Positions 49,861-61,050 of a DNA stretch of 64,000 nt are shown piece by piece (position 1 is the stretch's first letter; every line of letters starts with the position of its first letter). The translations under genes were made by a program, and so were the position numbers. This stretch comes from Prinia subflava (Eukaryota > Chordata > Aves > Passeriformes > Cisticolidae). Below the pieces are notes generated by a model, which was given only the letters and a program-made list of their open reading frames with translations, did no database searches and was not told the origin of the DNA. Location: positions 6,593,501 to 6,657,500 of the forward strand of contig NC_086259.1 of assembly GCF_021018805.1 (NCBI RefSeq), written 5' to 3'.

Positions 49861-50066
49861 CATCACCCCCAGTGGGGCAGAGCAGAGACCCCTGCCCAGC
49901 CATCACCCCCAGTGGGGCAGAGCAGAGACCCCTGCCCATGCAGCATCACCCCCAGTGGGGCAGAGCAGAGACCCCTGCCCAGCCATCACCCCCAGTGGGA
50001 CAGAGCAGAGACCCCTGCCCAGCCATCACCCCATTGAGGTACAGCAGAGACCCCTGCCCAGCCCTG
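49861..50066. repeat. Minisatellite, 40-bp unit, five copies
   Basis: CATCACCCC words start at 49861, 49901, 49944, 49984 and 50024, so spacings are 40, 43, 40 and 40 bp. Each unit carries CCCCCAGTGGGG, an internal inverted repeat, then GCAGAGCAGAGACCCCTGCC. Copies are nearly identical except a 3-bp insertion in the second and drift in the last. Periodic peptides in every frame are artefacts. Unique, evenly sized spacers are absent and this is a vertebrate, so it is not a CRISPR array. Confidence 0.95.
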
Positions 50067-50245
50067 TAGCCAGCCCTGTGGGATGGGTGGGGTCCTTTCC
50101 CACACCTCTAAAATGGAAGCTCGGATAGCTGCTGTTACTTTTGGTGACACTTTTGGAGAGTACACTTTTTTTTTAATGTATATACATCAGCACACAAAGG
50201 CATCTCCACGTGCAGCAGACTGAGCCCCTGTGAGTGCTGTAGCCA

Positions 50246-50405
50246 GCCCCGGCTCTGGAGGCACAGCGAGCACATCCCTGGGGCAGACCCAGCCCCTGAG
50301 TGCCCGGTGTGTGCTGCTCTGCTGGGCCCCGGCTCTGGAGGCACAGCGAGCACATCCCTGGGGCAGACCCAGCCCCTGAGTGCCCGGTGTGTGCTGCTGC
50401 CCTGG
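50246..50405. repeat. Two 80-bp tandem units, nearly identical
   Basis: GGCTCTGGAG begins at 50251 and again at 50331, and the following 70 bp or so match almost perfectly, including GGGCAGACCCAGCCCCTGAG. The few mismatches are at the 3' edge (GCTCTGCTGGG versus GCTGCCCTGGG). Such high identity implies a recent duplication or an active variable-number locus. Confidence 0.95.
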
Positions 50406-50559
50406 GCCCCAGCCCTCCCCCGAGGGCAGGCACACCTCGGGAGCAGCCTCACCTTGCACCTGTCCCAGCAGGGAGAGGGCAGGGGCTGGGCCACCTGACA
50501 GCTCTGTCTGGGGATCTTTGTGGCAGACAGAAAAGGAAAAAAAAAAAAGAACAAAACCA

Positions 50560-51310
50560 ATGTTTATTCTTTCACCTTTAGAAAACCAAGACTCAGTGTT
50601 AAATTCTTCCCAGCCTACTAAAAAGGTTTCTTTTTTATAAAACAGGCAAAAGCCAAGTCCTCATTGATCCAATTTTTATTTCTTTACCCAGAACTTCTTA
50701 ACAGCTTTAGAAAAATAGATAATTATTGCAGTTAATTTCAGCAAAACAGTTCAAACTCATCAGGGCTGCACAAGTATAATTTACTACTCCTTCTGACTTA
50801 TTGTTTTGACTAGATGTAGATTGATGATTAAAGTGATAAACAGTAACATTTTTATAAAATGGCTGACTCTGCCAATGGCAACTGAATAAGAAACATGCTG
50901 AAATAGCTGAGCTGTTATTGTGATTGTACTCAAGGCTGTCAACAAAGAATATAAGTATTTGACAAGGTGTTATCTAATTGTGTTTTTAAAAGCCACGATA
51001 CATACATCTTTTAATGTGTCACTTTAAGCTGCAAGAGAATTTCTTTTATTAAAAAGTACAAAGGAAAAATGAATGCCTTGCATTTTCTTGTTTCTTTTTC
51101 CCAAGCTCTGCCCTTTTGCCGTCATTTGACAGAATATATTTGCTCTTTAGTCAAATTGGCTTTTATTTAAATGGTAGCCCAAAATAGCACAGCAACATTA
51201 GGTGTATAAGAAGAAAGAACAGTGTGTCCCACAGACAATTTTTATCTCAGCCCTGGTGGGAATTAACTGATCGAAACAGAAGCTAAGAATAAAATCCTTT
51301 TGACGCTTGG
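50560..51310. promoter_or_regulatory. AT-rich block with TALE, SOX and homeodomain-type motifs
   Basis: Contains CTGTCAA (50936) and TTTGACAG (51125), both matching the MEIS/TALE core TGACAG. AACAAAG just after the first is a SOX/LEF-type word, and TCTAATTG lies near 50973. No transposon and no long open frame is present. The motif arrangement suits a developmental enhancer. This is inference from short motifs that also occur by chance. Confidence 0.3.
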
Positions 51311-53540
51311 AGTTAGTGAAACAGCATTTTGGAGCAAGGAAAAGGTTTGGCTTTTTGAATTTCTTTTTTTTTTTAATAAGAGGGATCACCAGGAAAAGTA
51401 TCTTAACATACTGCCTTTGGAGCTACCTGCAGTCCTTCCATGGTTCATGCTCCACTCAAGCATCCTTACAGCCAAAACACACTTATCCCCAGAGAGCCCC
51501 TCTGAGGTGGGGAAGGCAGGCCTGCCACGCTGACTCCAGAGCAGTCCAGACCAGCCCTCTGCCCCTTTCTCTGCTTGCAAGGGAAAACCTGGAGACCTCA
51601 GAAAGGAAGGGCTTTGCTAATACATTGGAAGAAAGGTGGAATCTCTGGGACAAGTGAAGGAGCAGGGGCAGGAGGGGGCACTGGTGCCGGGGCTCTGCTG
51701 CTCCCCCGCAGGGAGCGATGGTTGGGAGGGAAGAGGGAGTTAAAATGGATGGCAGAGGGAATTAAATAAAGATGCTACAAAAAAAGAGAAACTCCTACTT
51801 ATGTGTTCTTGCCTTCTAGGATGACAATAGCATTGTGAAATGCTGCAAGGCCTGCAGAGACACAGGGAATTAACTGTTTGGAAACCCTCTTAGGATGAGT
51901 TCACAGTGTGAGGAGGAGCAGGCGAAGTGTCAAGGACTGATGGTGCCTCTGAGCATCTCTGGGTGGGGGGAAGGCAGGGCATCAAAACTCTTCCCTTTTC
52001 AGCTAACACAGCCAAGGAGGGGGGCCCTTGTGAAGTGGGAAATACTGATGGACTTGCAAGGCCATCAGTCCAAGAATGTTCTCCATTGGACATCAGCTTG
52101 GGAAAGCCCTGGTCTTCACCAGGAGCCAGAAACAGACCCCAGCTTTCCATTTGCATTTGCCTTAGAGCTGATCTCACATGAAGAAGGGAAAGCTTTGTGT
52201 CAAGGAAGATGGCAGCAGTACAGCACTTGCCTAAAAACAAAACATGTTTTTGGGTAAGCAGCTGAGGGTCAGGTGGAGCAGCACACCAATGAATAATGCA
52301 GCTCCCAAATTGCACTGGGATCTACCAATGTCATTTGCACACCACTCCCAGCAGCACCACTGAAATATACAGGTCAACTTGGTCTATTATGGGACAGCAA
52401 CTTCTAATTTTTTAATCCCAGTGGTATTTTAAGCACGGGATGGAAGTCAAAGGAGAAAAATCTCTTTATAGTGAAAGACACAGAGAGGTACCATCTGACC
52501 TGATTTTACAAGGTAAGGTGCTTCATCCCTTCCTGGCCTGAGCACCATATGTTTACTTGTTTTTGAAGATATATTTGCCAAAAGTTGTGGGGAATGGCCA
52601 GAGCTTCACTGTCAGATGTTAAAAACACCTTTGCTACCATCTGATGGCCTGGGTTCACAGCAATTCTATAGATCACACCTTACCATTAATTTTAAAACTA
52701 CCTGATATTGTTGTTTTTCAGAAGAAGCTGAAAAACACTCTAAAGATAATGACTGAGTGGCTTCCAGGTTTTGTGTTTAAAGATGTAAAGTATAAGAGAC
52801 TTTGTAGAAAATCCTGCACATCCTTCTGTATACAATGGGGAAGGTGCAGGTCATGGGCCCATGGCAGTCATAGAAAATAACTGAATATGAATATGAAAAA
52901 TAACTGAAAAAATAGCTTATTGTTAATACAGGATCTCCTTTCTAAGTGAGGATCACAACTGCCAGATCTCTGGCCAGTTCAAAAGTCAGAAAACTTCCAA
53001 TTCCAAATCCAGCCTTTTATGTAAATAAAGCAGGAGAACCAGGAGAAAAACCCACAACCCTTCCTTTGGGAGCAGTGCCAGTGGTTCAGGGACTGGGGCT
53101 GGATGCTGAGTGCCCGGAGCCCGTGGCAGAGCCCTGACCAGGGACTGAGCAGTGCTCCCCATGCACAGAGGCAGAGCAGCCCTCTGCTCCTCCCTGCTGG
53201 GGAGCTGAAGCTGTGCTGGCCTGGGGGGCCACTGCTGGTGGTTAAAGAGCAGCTGGAGCTGGGTGCCCTAAAAAAGAGACACAACACATTCAGCCCCTTC
53301 TAAGTGGCTAATGAGGCTCCTGCTCTTGGGAAGGGCAAATCACCTGTAAGAACCCAGAGTGGCCATGCAGCCATGACCTACCACGTGCTTACAGAAAACA
53401 AAAACCACATTAACCAATGTGAAAGAAAACCACATGGACAATAACCTGTGTTTGTACTTTTTCAGCCATGAATGGAGCAAGTGATGTAGGCTAGGTCCAT
53501 TCTTCCCACCTGGATTCTCAACCACATTCATAAAGAGGGA
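51311..53540. other. Non-coding stretch, mixed
   Basis: GC-leaning patches at 51480-51760, 51900-52150 and 53030-53280 alternate with AT-leaning text. The octamer ATTTGCAT (minus) is at 52149-52156. One candidate exon (52422-52512) is listed separately. Other open frames show no domain. Confidence 0.5.
52422..52512 (+). CDS. Candidate coding exon, unknown product
   Basis: A good acceptor (TTCTAATTTTTTAATCCCAG ending at 52421) and a good donor (CAAG then GTAAGG at 52513) enclose 91 nt. The frame that starts at the first base is open for 30 codons and includes WYFKHGMEVKGEKS and ERHREVPSDLILQ, leaving one base (phase 1). The composition is protein-like, but I recognise no family and found no partner exon. 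It lies on the opposite strand from the 41-42 kb candidates, so they are unlikely to belong to one gene. Confidence 0.2.
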
Positions 53541-55509
53541 AAAACAGTTCCCTATGAGACTCTAATTTTTAATAACATTTTGGCATTAGTTCTCTTTCAG
53601 GTGCTGCTATGCCCTTTAGTAGCTGGTTCCAAATAAATTATACTACTATAAAAGGTTTTACCACTCTTAGCATGAGCTAGAAGTATGAGGAGTTACCTGA
53701 AGGCAAAGATAAAAGGTAATATAATTAGTTAACTTAATCTGAAGCAGAACATCTGACTCCATTTGGGGTGCAGTCCCAAGGAAAGATCCTAAGAAGTTAG
53801 TGTAGAGAAAGAGTTTTATATTCAAATGGACAAAATCATGATGGAATGTACATATTTGGAGTCAGACCCAAAATTATTTTTATCATCTTTTGTCTTTCTT
53901 TTTTTATTACTTTTTTTTTTCAATGAAGAACTGTAATTTAAGGGTGCTGCATTTTGTCATGATTTACAAAATGTAGCCAACATTTTGTGAACCTTGTGGG
54001 AATTTAAAAGCTTCTTTGAGTTTATCTGTGTTTCAGAGTGAATCCTGTGAATCTGGAGCTCCTTTGGAAAAGAAGAAAAAGACAGTCATAGGCTCCTGCA
54101 TTAATTATGATATTTTTAGTTATTTAGTTAGATTTAGGAAAAATAAAGTCAACATACTGTAAATAAATTCTAAAATCCCTAGCTTTGTGGTTTCTCAAAC
54201 TGAGTCTCAGTGGAAGAGCTTCAAAAGCCACATAATTCCTATTACAAAAAACAGTAAAACAAAGATTTGGGCTGCCTTTTGGAATTTTTCAATCACTATA
54301 TAGAAATACCACCAATGCCTAAAAAAGAAGAAAACATATTTACAAGTGTGTCAGGAGGAAGGGAGCCATTTGGGGGGATTTCAGTGCACAAATACCTGGC
54401 CAGTATCACAGCAGTGCTTCAAAACCTTCCTCAGTACGGTGCAGAGGTGGGGTGAGGAGTAATGGCTTAGGAAAAGTGGCCTCCTCTTCTGGTCAAACAA
54501 TTCCAGTGTCATGCAGCCAATTAATAAGCAGCCAGCAGAGTATGTAACTGGTGATTATCTGAACAAAGGGGTTTGCTTTTGCATTATTTCTCAGGACCTG
54601 GTGCAATATGCTGGAATTTTTAGCCTATTGCTCATTATCGCACTCATTTCCTGAGATCTTGTTTTAACTAAGACACTGTCAAAGTGCTTACTTTGTTTTA
54701 CTCTCTGTTCACTTTCTGTACAGAAGTCAGGAGGATTAGTTACAAAATATGATCTAGCATTCTGTGATGAGAATATTCTTTCTTTGAAAGGACTCCTTTA
54801 TTTTTAATATCTGAGCAGCCAGCAACAGTGAGATAGGGGTGTTCTTTCCAAGTTCCTACTCATCCGAGGGCTCCCACACAACAAATCTACATTTAGGACT
54901 TTTGTCTTCTCATCCAGAAAAACCTGGAGGGAGGGAGATGGGGAATACTGAGACTGCTTTAACAGGCACAGAACCTGTATGGCTGCTGGTCCAGCCCCTG
55001 GCCCTGGGATGGTACCTCCACCACAACAGGCAACGCTGCCATGGAGGAAAGGGCAGCAGGGAAATGTGGCTCTGCAGTCATCCCAGCTATCCTGCTGCTT
55101 CTCTTTGGTCTCAGGATTCAAAACAGTGCCCGTGGTGGGCAGTGCTGTCCCTCTGTCCGTGATGACCACCAACACTGGATAGGTTACACTCATGCCAAAG
55201 AGAACAAAAGACAAGGTGGGAGATGCTCTGCCTGACCTGGGTGAGGAGCAGGCTGGGCAGCCAGCACAGTTCAGGCTGAAGCCCTGGGGAGGTTTGCTCC
55301 TGCCCTTTGCAGGAAAAGCACAACTGCATCAGCACAGTCACTTTAGCAGCAGCACTACTGATTCCCAAAGTGATTTCCACCACACACAGACAATTTTTGT
55401 GACCAGAGAAACTCCTAACCTGACCAGTTACCCCAGAAGATCTAGAACAAACCAGCCACACAACCCAAGAGAAAGTGAAGTCTTTGTGCAGGGATCTTGC
55501 ACAAACCTC

Positions 55510-55527
55510 TGGGTCCACTAGGACCCA
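55510..55527. other. Short perfect hairpin (7-bp stem, ACTA loop)
   Basis: TGGGTCC and GGACCCA flank ACTA and are exact reverse complements. Alone it is too short to be a terminator or microRNA precursor. Noted because the GGTCC/GGACC stem core is like that of the hairpin at 15.5 kb. Confidence 0.6.
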
Positions 55528-56229
55528 TAAATAAAAAATAATTAAAATTATTCTAAAAATAATTTTAAAAGTATAATTTCTCCAAGAGTACAGTGCAGCC
55601 ATGTCAGCTCTTCAGAAAGCATTGCTGTGCTTCACTTATGTCTTCCAGAGATGTATTAAAAGGGATAAGGACCATATTGTAGGATAACCACCATATGCCA
55701 TTCACCCTTTGTTCTGGCTTTTTGTTTTTTTCCTTATTTGTCAGGCTTGTTACAACTTTCTCTTGGAAGAGTGCCAATGTCAGAAGTATATACATTATCC
55801 CTTCTTTTGGTTTCTAGAAATCTGAGATAATCTCTTCATATATAGGACAGGCAGAAGTGTCCAGTGGGTAATATGTGGTCACAGTTCTGCTACTCAACCT
55901 TGGGAGTATTTAATAACCTTTAATCTAGACTCGATTTTTTTCCTTTTTTTTTTTTTTTTTAAGCCAAGGTAACTCAAACCTTTAGGTTCATGGACAGTTC
56001 CCCCATTTCCATATTCATATTAGGACCATTCAGGTGAAAGAAGGGTTCTTATTTTGCATAGATTAGTGGTGGTGGGTTGATCTCTTTTTTTTTTTTAGGA
56101 ATGCCTTTTTCCTGTTGCATTGTTAGCCTCAATAGTTTCCTTTTATTACCAGCACATTTCTGATTTATTGCAATGTGGGGCCAGCAAATAAGATTGTCAA
56201 AATGAGTATGCACTCGTTATAACCCACTC

Positions 56230-56253
56230 AAAAAAAAAAAAAAAAAAAAAAAA
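56230..56253. repeat. A24 homopolymer
   Basis: An uninterrupted A run. I looked for a retrocopy upstream and recognised none. Confidence 0.95.
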
Positions 56254-58087
56254 GGATTTTAAAAGAAAACAAATTCAAGTCAGTTTTAATTTTGACACTG
56301 ATTGATGCTGATATTTCTGACCAGTTTTATGTTGCACAGATTTTGAACAATATCCTCCTCTGATCTTCAGTGCTGTAGTTATAAATACTTGATAGCATTT
56401 TCATAAAAGGATCTTTTTACAATACGCTTAATGAGAGCTTCTGCTGAAGATACACAAGTAAAAAGAAACCCAGCTTAATATGGTGATAGTCAGATACTCA
56501 ATAAGTGGCATGTGTTCTCAAAAACCTCTGACAAAAAACTTTCAATTATTATACCTATGTCTTTCAGCATCACTTTAGTGTATCAATTATTCATGTAACA
56601 TCTAACTGAAAAATGTTATATTTAGAAATCATTTTAAAAATTCTCTAAACAGCAGCACAACAGCTGATATGACCAAAAAAGTGATCATTCATCACCTGTC
56701 TGTAATGATGAACCTGTCTTAAACTGGGAAGAAAAAAGTTGGGTTTTTTTCCCTTAGCTTAAAAAAACCTAAACCACAAAGTTATTTGTGATTATGCGAC
56801 ATTTGCTTTCCATTTCCACAGCCAGTTAGGGTTCACAAACATGAAAATCCATTATGGAATGGTACATAAAGTGTGACCGATCCTTGTTCAGTCAATTAGT
56901 GAGCAAAGTCTGAATATGATGTTTATCTGATCATCTGCATCTTTAGTACAGACACTGGTAAAGGTGGCATTAACAAAGGACTGGGCTCAACTTCTTGGGA
57001 GCAACTGGTTCAAGGAATTGCACATTAGCTGATTATGTGTTCACACACAGCACACAGCAGCCCCTTTCCTGCTTGCATTAAAAACCTAAGGACTATATAT
57101 GGAAGAATATAAGCATTTGACAGAAAATAAAGTTAACACTAAAAATCACATTTTTAGAGCTTTGTTTCTATTCATGAAGCTTGTTATTAATGTAGGACTT
57201 TTCAAAAAAACACTGTGTGGTCTCTTAGTTTGTACTAAGACACACATTAAATATGGACATATTATTTCCCTGAACACAATGCTATTTTTATTTTACAAGA
57301 ATTACTCCAGCGACTTCCATATAGAAATTATCTCACACATCTGTATTCTGATTATGATATTTAGTACAAGGGTCATGAATAATAAAATTGCTAAATATGT
57401 TTATTGCCATCTATAAATAAAGGTTATCAGACTGGAGGTTTTGTTCTTGGAGTGGTGGAAAAAGTAGGGTTAGTTGCAAGACAATAGTGCTTTAATTTAA
57501 CTTTGAAAATAAATACTTAAAATTATAAATATTCAAATGGTTTCCAAGGTGCAGTGAGCCTAAATTAATGCTTGCAAAATGAATGCAACTGCACAGGTTC
57601 ACTTTATGGCAGTAAGTTCAGAGATCTGCCAGCAAAGCATCTATAAACATAGGAGTCATCTCTCAGCAAGGACCCCGTCCTACCCAGTGGTAAAACTCCA
57701 GCTTAGGTCTGAGAGAATCAAAAAGCCATTCCCTGTGATGGCTATGAAAAATGCAGTTTATTACAACTGGTATTTATCCACGGATGTATTTGGGCAAGGT
57801 GGGGAGGGTGCTGCTGTTTTTCAGCTGGGGTTGCCTGGCTGCACAGCAGCCCTGCTGCAGCAGGAGCTCCACAGGGCCAGCTGTGCCTGCAAAACCACTG
57901 CCCTGGAGCTGGTGGGTGCTGTGCCATGGACACACAGCTAAAGTGTCACAGCAAGGGACAGAAAGACTGCTGGAGTTAAAGAAGAAAATGTAGATCACTA
58001 TTTTAAAACAACCCAAAATATTGTCAAGACATTATACCTGACAAAGAACAAGAGGAGAACAAAATCTGTTTGCTGCCCCTTGTCTTT

Positions 58088-58277
58088 AGGGTGGCTGAGC
58101 ACTGGAACAGGCTGCCCAGCAAGGCTGTGGAGCCTTTCTCTCCAGAGACATTTAAAACCCACCAGGTTCCTGCATGCACTTGCTCCAGGTGAGCCTGCCT
58201 GGGCAGGGGGATTGGGGCTGGATGATCTCCAGAGGTTCCTTCCAACCCCAACTAGTCTGTGATTCCACGATTCTGTC
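58088..58277 (+). mobile_element. CR1 LINE, 3'-terminal fragment
   Basis: The segment runs from GAGCACTGGAACAGGCTGCC (58099) through GGCTGGATGATCTCCAGAGG (about 58216-58235) and TTCCTTCCAACCCCAACTAG. It ends in two imperfect 3' terminal repeats, TGTGATTCC and ACGATTCTG. This is the canonical order of a 5'-truncated avian CR1 on the plus strand. The complete 3' end with terminal repeats and the close match suggest it is younger than the copy at 6.5 kb. It carries no coding capacity. Confidence 0.93.
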
Positions 58278-58775
58278 TCTGGGCTCCCTAATTCAATCTT
58301 GTGAACTGCAAATAACAGCCAGCCAAGAGTCACTCCAAGTTTCCTGCACAAATGTTAGGATTCAAGACTAAATTATCTGTACTTTGTGTGGCCTTTGAAG
58401 AGATAATGCAGAATAGTTCAATGGTTTGAAGTTGCTGTTGAGTTCTGTGTTTTAATGGTGCTTTTTATTGCTGATTCTTAGAAGCACAGACAAATATGAG
58501 GGAAACTCATATTTGTTTAGAATCTCCCCTCGAAAAGAGCCCCTACCCCCAGAGCTCTTTAAGCTGCTGTGCAGGGTCTTACAGGGCAGGATGCTCACAC
58601 CTTGCCACGCACCAGGGACAGGTCCAGGTGCCTGGTGCAGCAGCACCTTGCCCAGCCCTGGCAGCGAGAGGAGCTGTGCCCCAGCCCTGCAGCCTCTCCT
58701 GCTGGGACAGCATCCTGCCCAGCCAGCATCTGCGTCCCCAGGCACTTGGCTACATGTGAGGATGCTAACTCTGCT
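58278..58775. other. Non-coding stretch, GC-rich second half
   Basis: 58540-58760 is GC-rich with overlapping open frames in several registers on both strands, which is typical of GC-rich non-coding DNA. No domain or repeat is recognised. Confidence 0.5.
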
Positions 58776-60780
58776 AATGGCGAGGTTGCAGCGCAGTAAT
58801 GAGAGGAACAATGTTTGTTTTGATCAGTTTGATAATTCATTTAAAAGTATTGTACCAGAGCCATGGAGACAGAAAGCCACGCCATTGTTACACACTGGCA
58901 CCGTCTCGTTATGTGAAGTAATTGAAACCTGTGGGAACAATATATGATTTAAAGCAGACAGTGAGGTTCTTTGCTTAAACAACAATAGCATTGTTTTTCT
59001 ATGGTCCTGATCTTGCTCATGGGAGCAAACTTCTCTAGGCAAGGAGTTAGGGAAATTCTCGGTTGCTGATTTTTAATGGCCAACAATGACTTTTCAGGAA
59101 GGTTGAAGACTTGGGCCCTCTTTCAATAAAAATGTCTTCAATGGGATGTTCATGATTTGCATATCTGCACACAGACACACACGGGTTTCCAAGTGCTCCT
59201 TGCATGTTTAAGATCAATAGCTCAATTGACAGTAAGGGATGTGCCCTGAATATCTCTGTAGGGTGGCTGCATGTTTCTCTAGTGGGGCTGGATGTTTCCT
59301 GGGTTAGAGACATATTTAAAATGCTTCTCTCTGCTTTGCATTAGATTTATGTCCTAAATCACCAAATAACAATAGAAAAAAAAGAGTGCATTTTAGTATT
59401 ACACACCTCAAAGGTGCTCAGTAGGTACTAAGAAATTTTTTTGCCATAATTAAGAGGTTTGGAGACCAGATGTACAAATGACAACCGATCTTGATTTACT
59501 TGGAAAAATGAGTCATATCACTTATTATTAACTATTAAAGTAATTTAAACCCTTTTGAGAATAGATCTAACACTGCAATGCTTTGAAGGTTTGATATGTC
59601 TTGTAATCCATAGATTATTAAAGTTAATTTCTCTGCTGAGATCCTACTTTCAGTACAAAATGCATGCATGCTAAAATGCTGTTGGTTTTTTTGTTTGTCT
59701 CCCTCTTTTTTATAACAAAGATGTACTTTAATTGGCTTTCTATTTATACTGCACTCAATGAAGGTATGGAGGCTGCAAGTGGGAGAAACCTTCCACAATT
59801 CTGGCTTGCAAAGCATACAGAAAAGCACACCATTCATCCACAAGTACACCCAAACCTTTCATTTGAGTTGGGTTGTGCTTGTGGGTGCGTGGCGTTCTTT
59901 TCTCTCTATTTGTTCTCCATGTATAATTTAGACTACATTTTGCTTTAGAGACCCTCAGCGGATAAGGAAAAGAAGGCAATAACAATATGTTGATTTATAT
60001 CATGGTGAAACATTTTTCCCCCATACTTCAAAGTAATTTTAATTGAATTTAATCCTCTTGACTTTCATTTACTTATAAATGAGTTTTAGTTGTAATGCTA
60101 GAATGAAACAGAATTTAACAGTTAACAGGTTTTTAGGGGTTTTGATTATAGATTATTATATAATGTTTCTTGGGCTAAAAAATACTGAATGTTAGATACT
60201 GTCCTGTATTAGATCATTTTAAAACCTTCCTCTCTTCTACAAGTAGGAGAGAGGCATAACAATTTAGGTTAAAGTACAGTTCATTTAAAGAAGTAAAAAT
60301 GTTTGAGGAAATTATTAAAACTGCTGTAAATCACTTACTGGTTTATGTTCATGATCAAGAATATATCTAAGCAGAAAATTAAAAAAAAAAAAACAAAACC
60401 AAAAAACAAACTAGTATCTTCTGAAGGAACTATGCCATGCATGATTCCATCAGTTGTGTGGGCACATTTATCATATTTTAGCTCTTCATCCATAGATCAT
60501 AGAACACAAAGATCCCAATTCATTAAAAATTTAATACTCTATTTAAGCTGGATGTTCTTATGCTTGGAGAAAAAGCATAGAACCATTTTTTTTGGTAGTT
60601 TTTTTATTTTCCTCTGAAAAGTCACATTTTGCCATTTGATTCTACCTGGACACCACTCCTCAGTTAATTGCTACACAATTTTAGAGCTGCATAATTGAAG
60701 GTACAAAAGAAATTTCAAATGAAAAAATGTCTGCTATGAAAATGACAGAACAATTCCCACCTGCCCCTGTACACACACCC
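58776..60780. promoter_or_regulatory. AT-rich repeat-poor block
   Basis: AT-rich and largely unique, with an octamer ATTTGCAT (minus) at 59155-59162 and many ATTA/TAAT words. A minus-strand 28-nt splice-bordered segment at 60339-60366 is discussed under findings. No transposon is seen. Candidate regulatory DNA by composition only. Confidence 0.25.
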
Positions 60781-60867
60781 ATGGAGCCCTTCCTGCTGCC
60801 CCCAGCTCTAAACCTGGTTTAGCAGTCACGACTCGAGCTCATTTGAAGCCTGCCTGGCAGTCCCCTA

Positions 60868-61050
60868 TCCCTGGCAGTGCCCTGGCAGGCTGGGGCTGTG
60901 CTGGCAGTGCCATGGGGATTGTCCCCTCGCTGTCCCTCAGGTCCCCCTGCACGCCCAGCCCTCGTCCCTGGCAGTGCCCTGGCAGGCTGGGGCTGTGCTG
61001 GCAGTGCCATGGGGATTGTCCCCTCCCTGTCCCCCTGCACTCCCAGCTCC
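60868..61050. repeat. 97-bp tandem duplication
   Basis: TCCCTGGCAGTGCCCTGG starts at 60868 and again at 60965, and the next 60 bp or so are identical. The second copy then lacks about 8 bp around the first copy's TCAGGTCC and continues to match at CCCTGCAC. High identity implies a recent event. Open frames on both strands here are duplicated versions of each other and not genes. Confidence 0.93.

Larger units (their letters stand above)
53541..58087. other. Mostly AT-rich non-coding stretch
   Basis: AT-rich at 53541-54830 and 55540-57600, and GC-leaning at 54930-55320 and 57790-57920. Homopolymers include a T run near 55944-55960 and A24 at 56230-56253. A short hairpin lies at 55510-55527. 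No transposon or gene is recognised. Confidence 0.5.

Noticed and set aside
49700..50128. Possible CRISPR-like array (regular 40-bp spacing)
   Set aside because: The repeats are contiguous with no unique spacers and the genome is vertebrate; it is a minisatellite.
50135..50560. 141-codon minus-strand frame with duplicated segments
   Set aside because: Created by the 80-bp tandem duplication in GC-rich DNA; no domain.
56160..56253. Retrocopy ending in the A24 tract
   Set aside because: The upstream sequence matches no gene I recognise, and I saw no target-site duplication or truncated coding frame.
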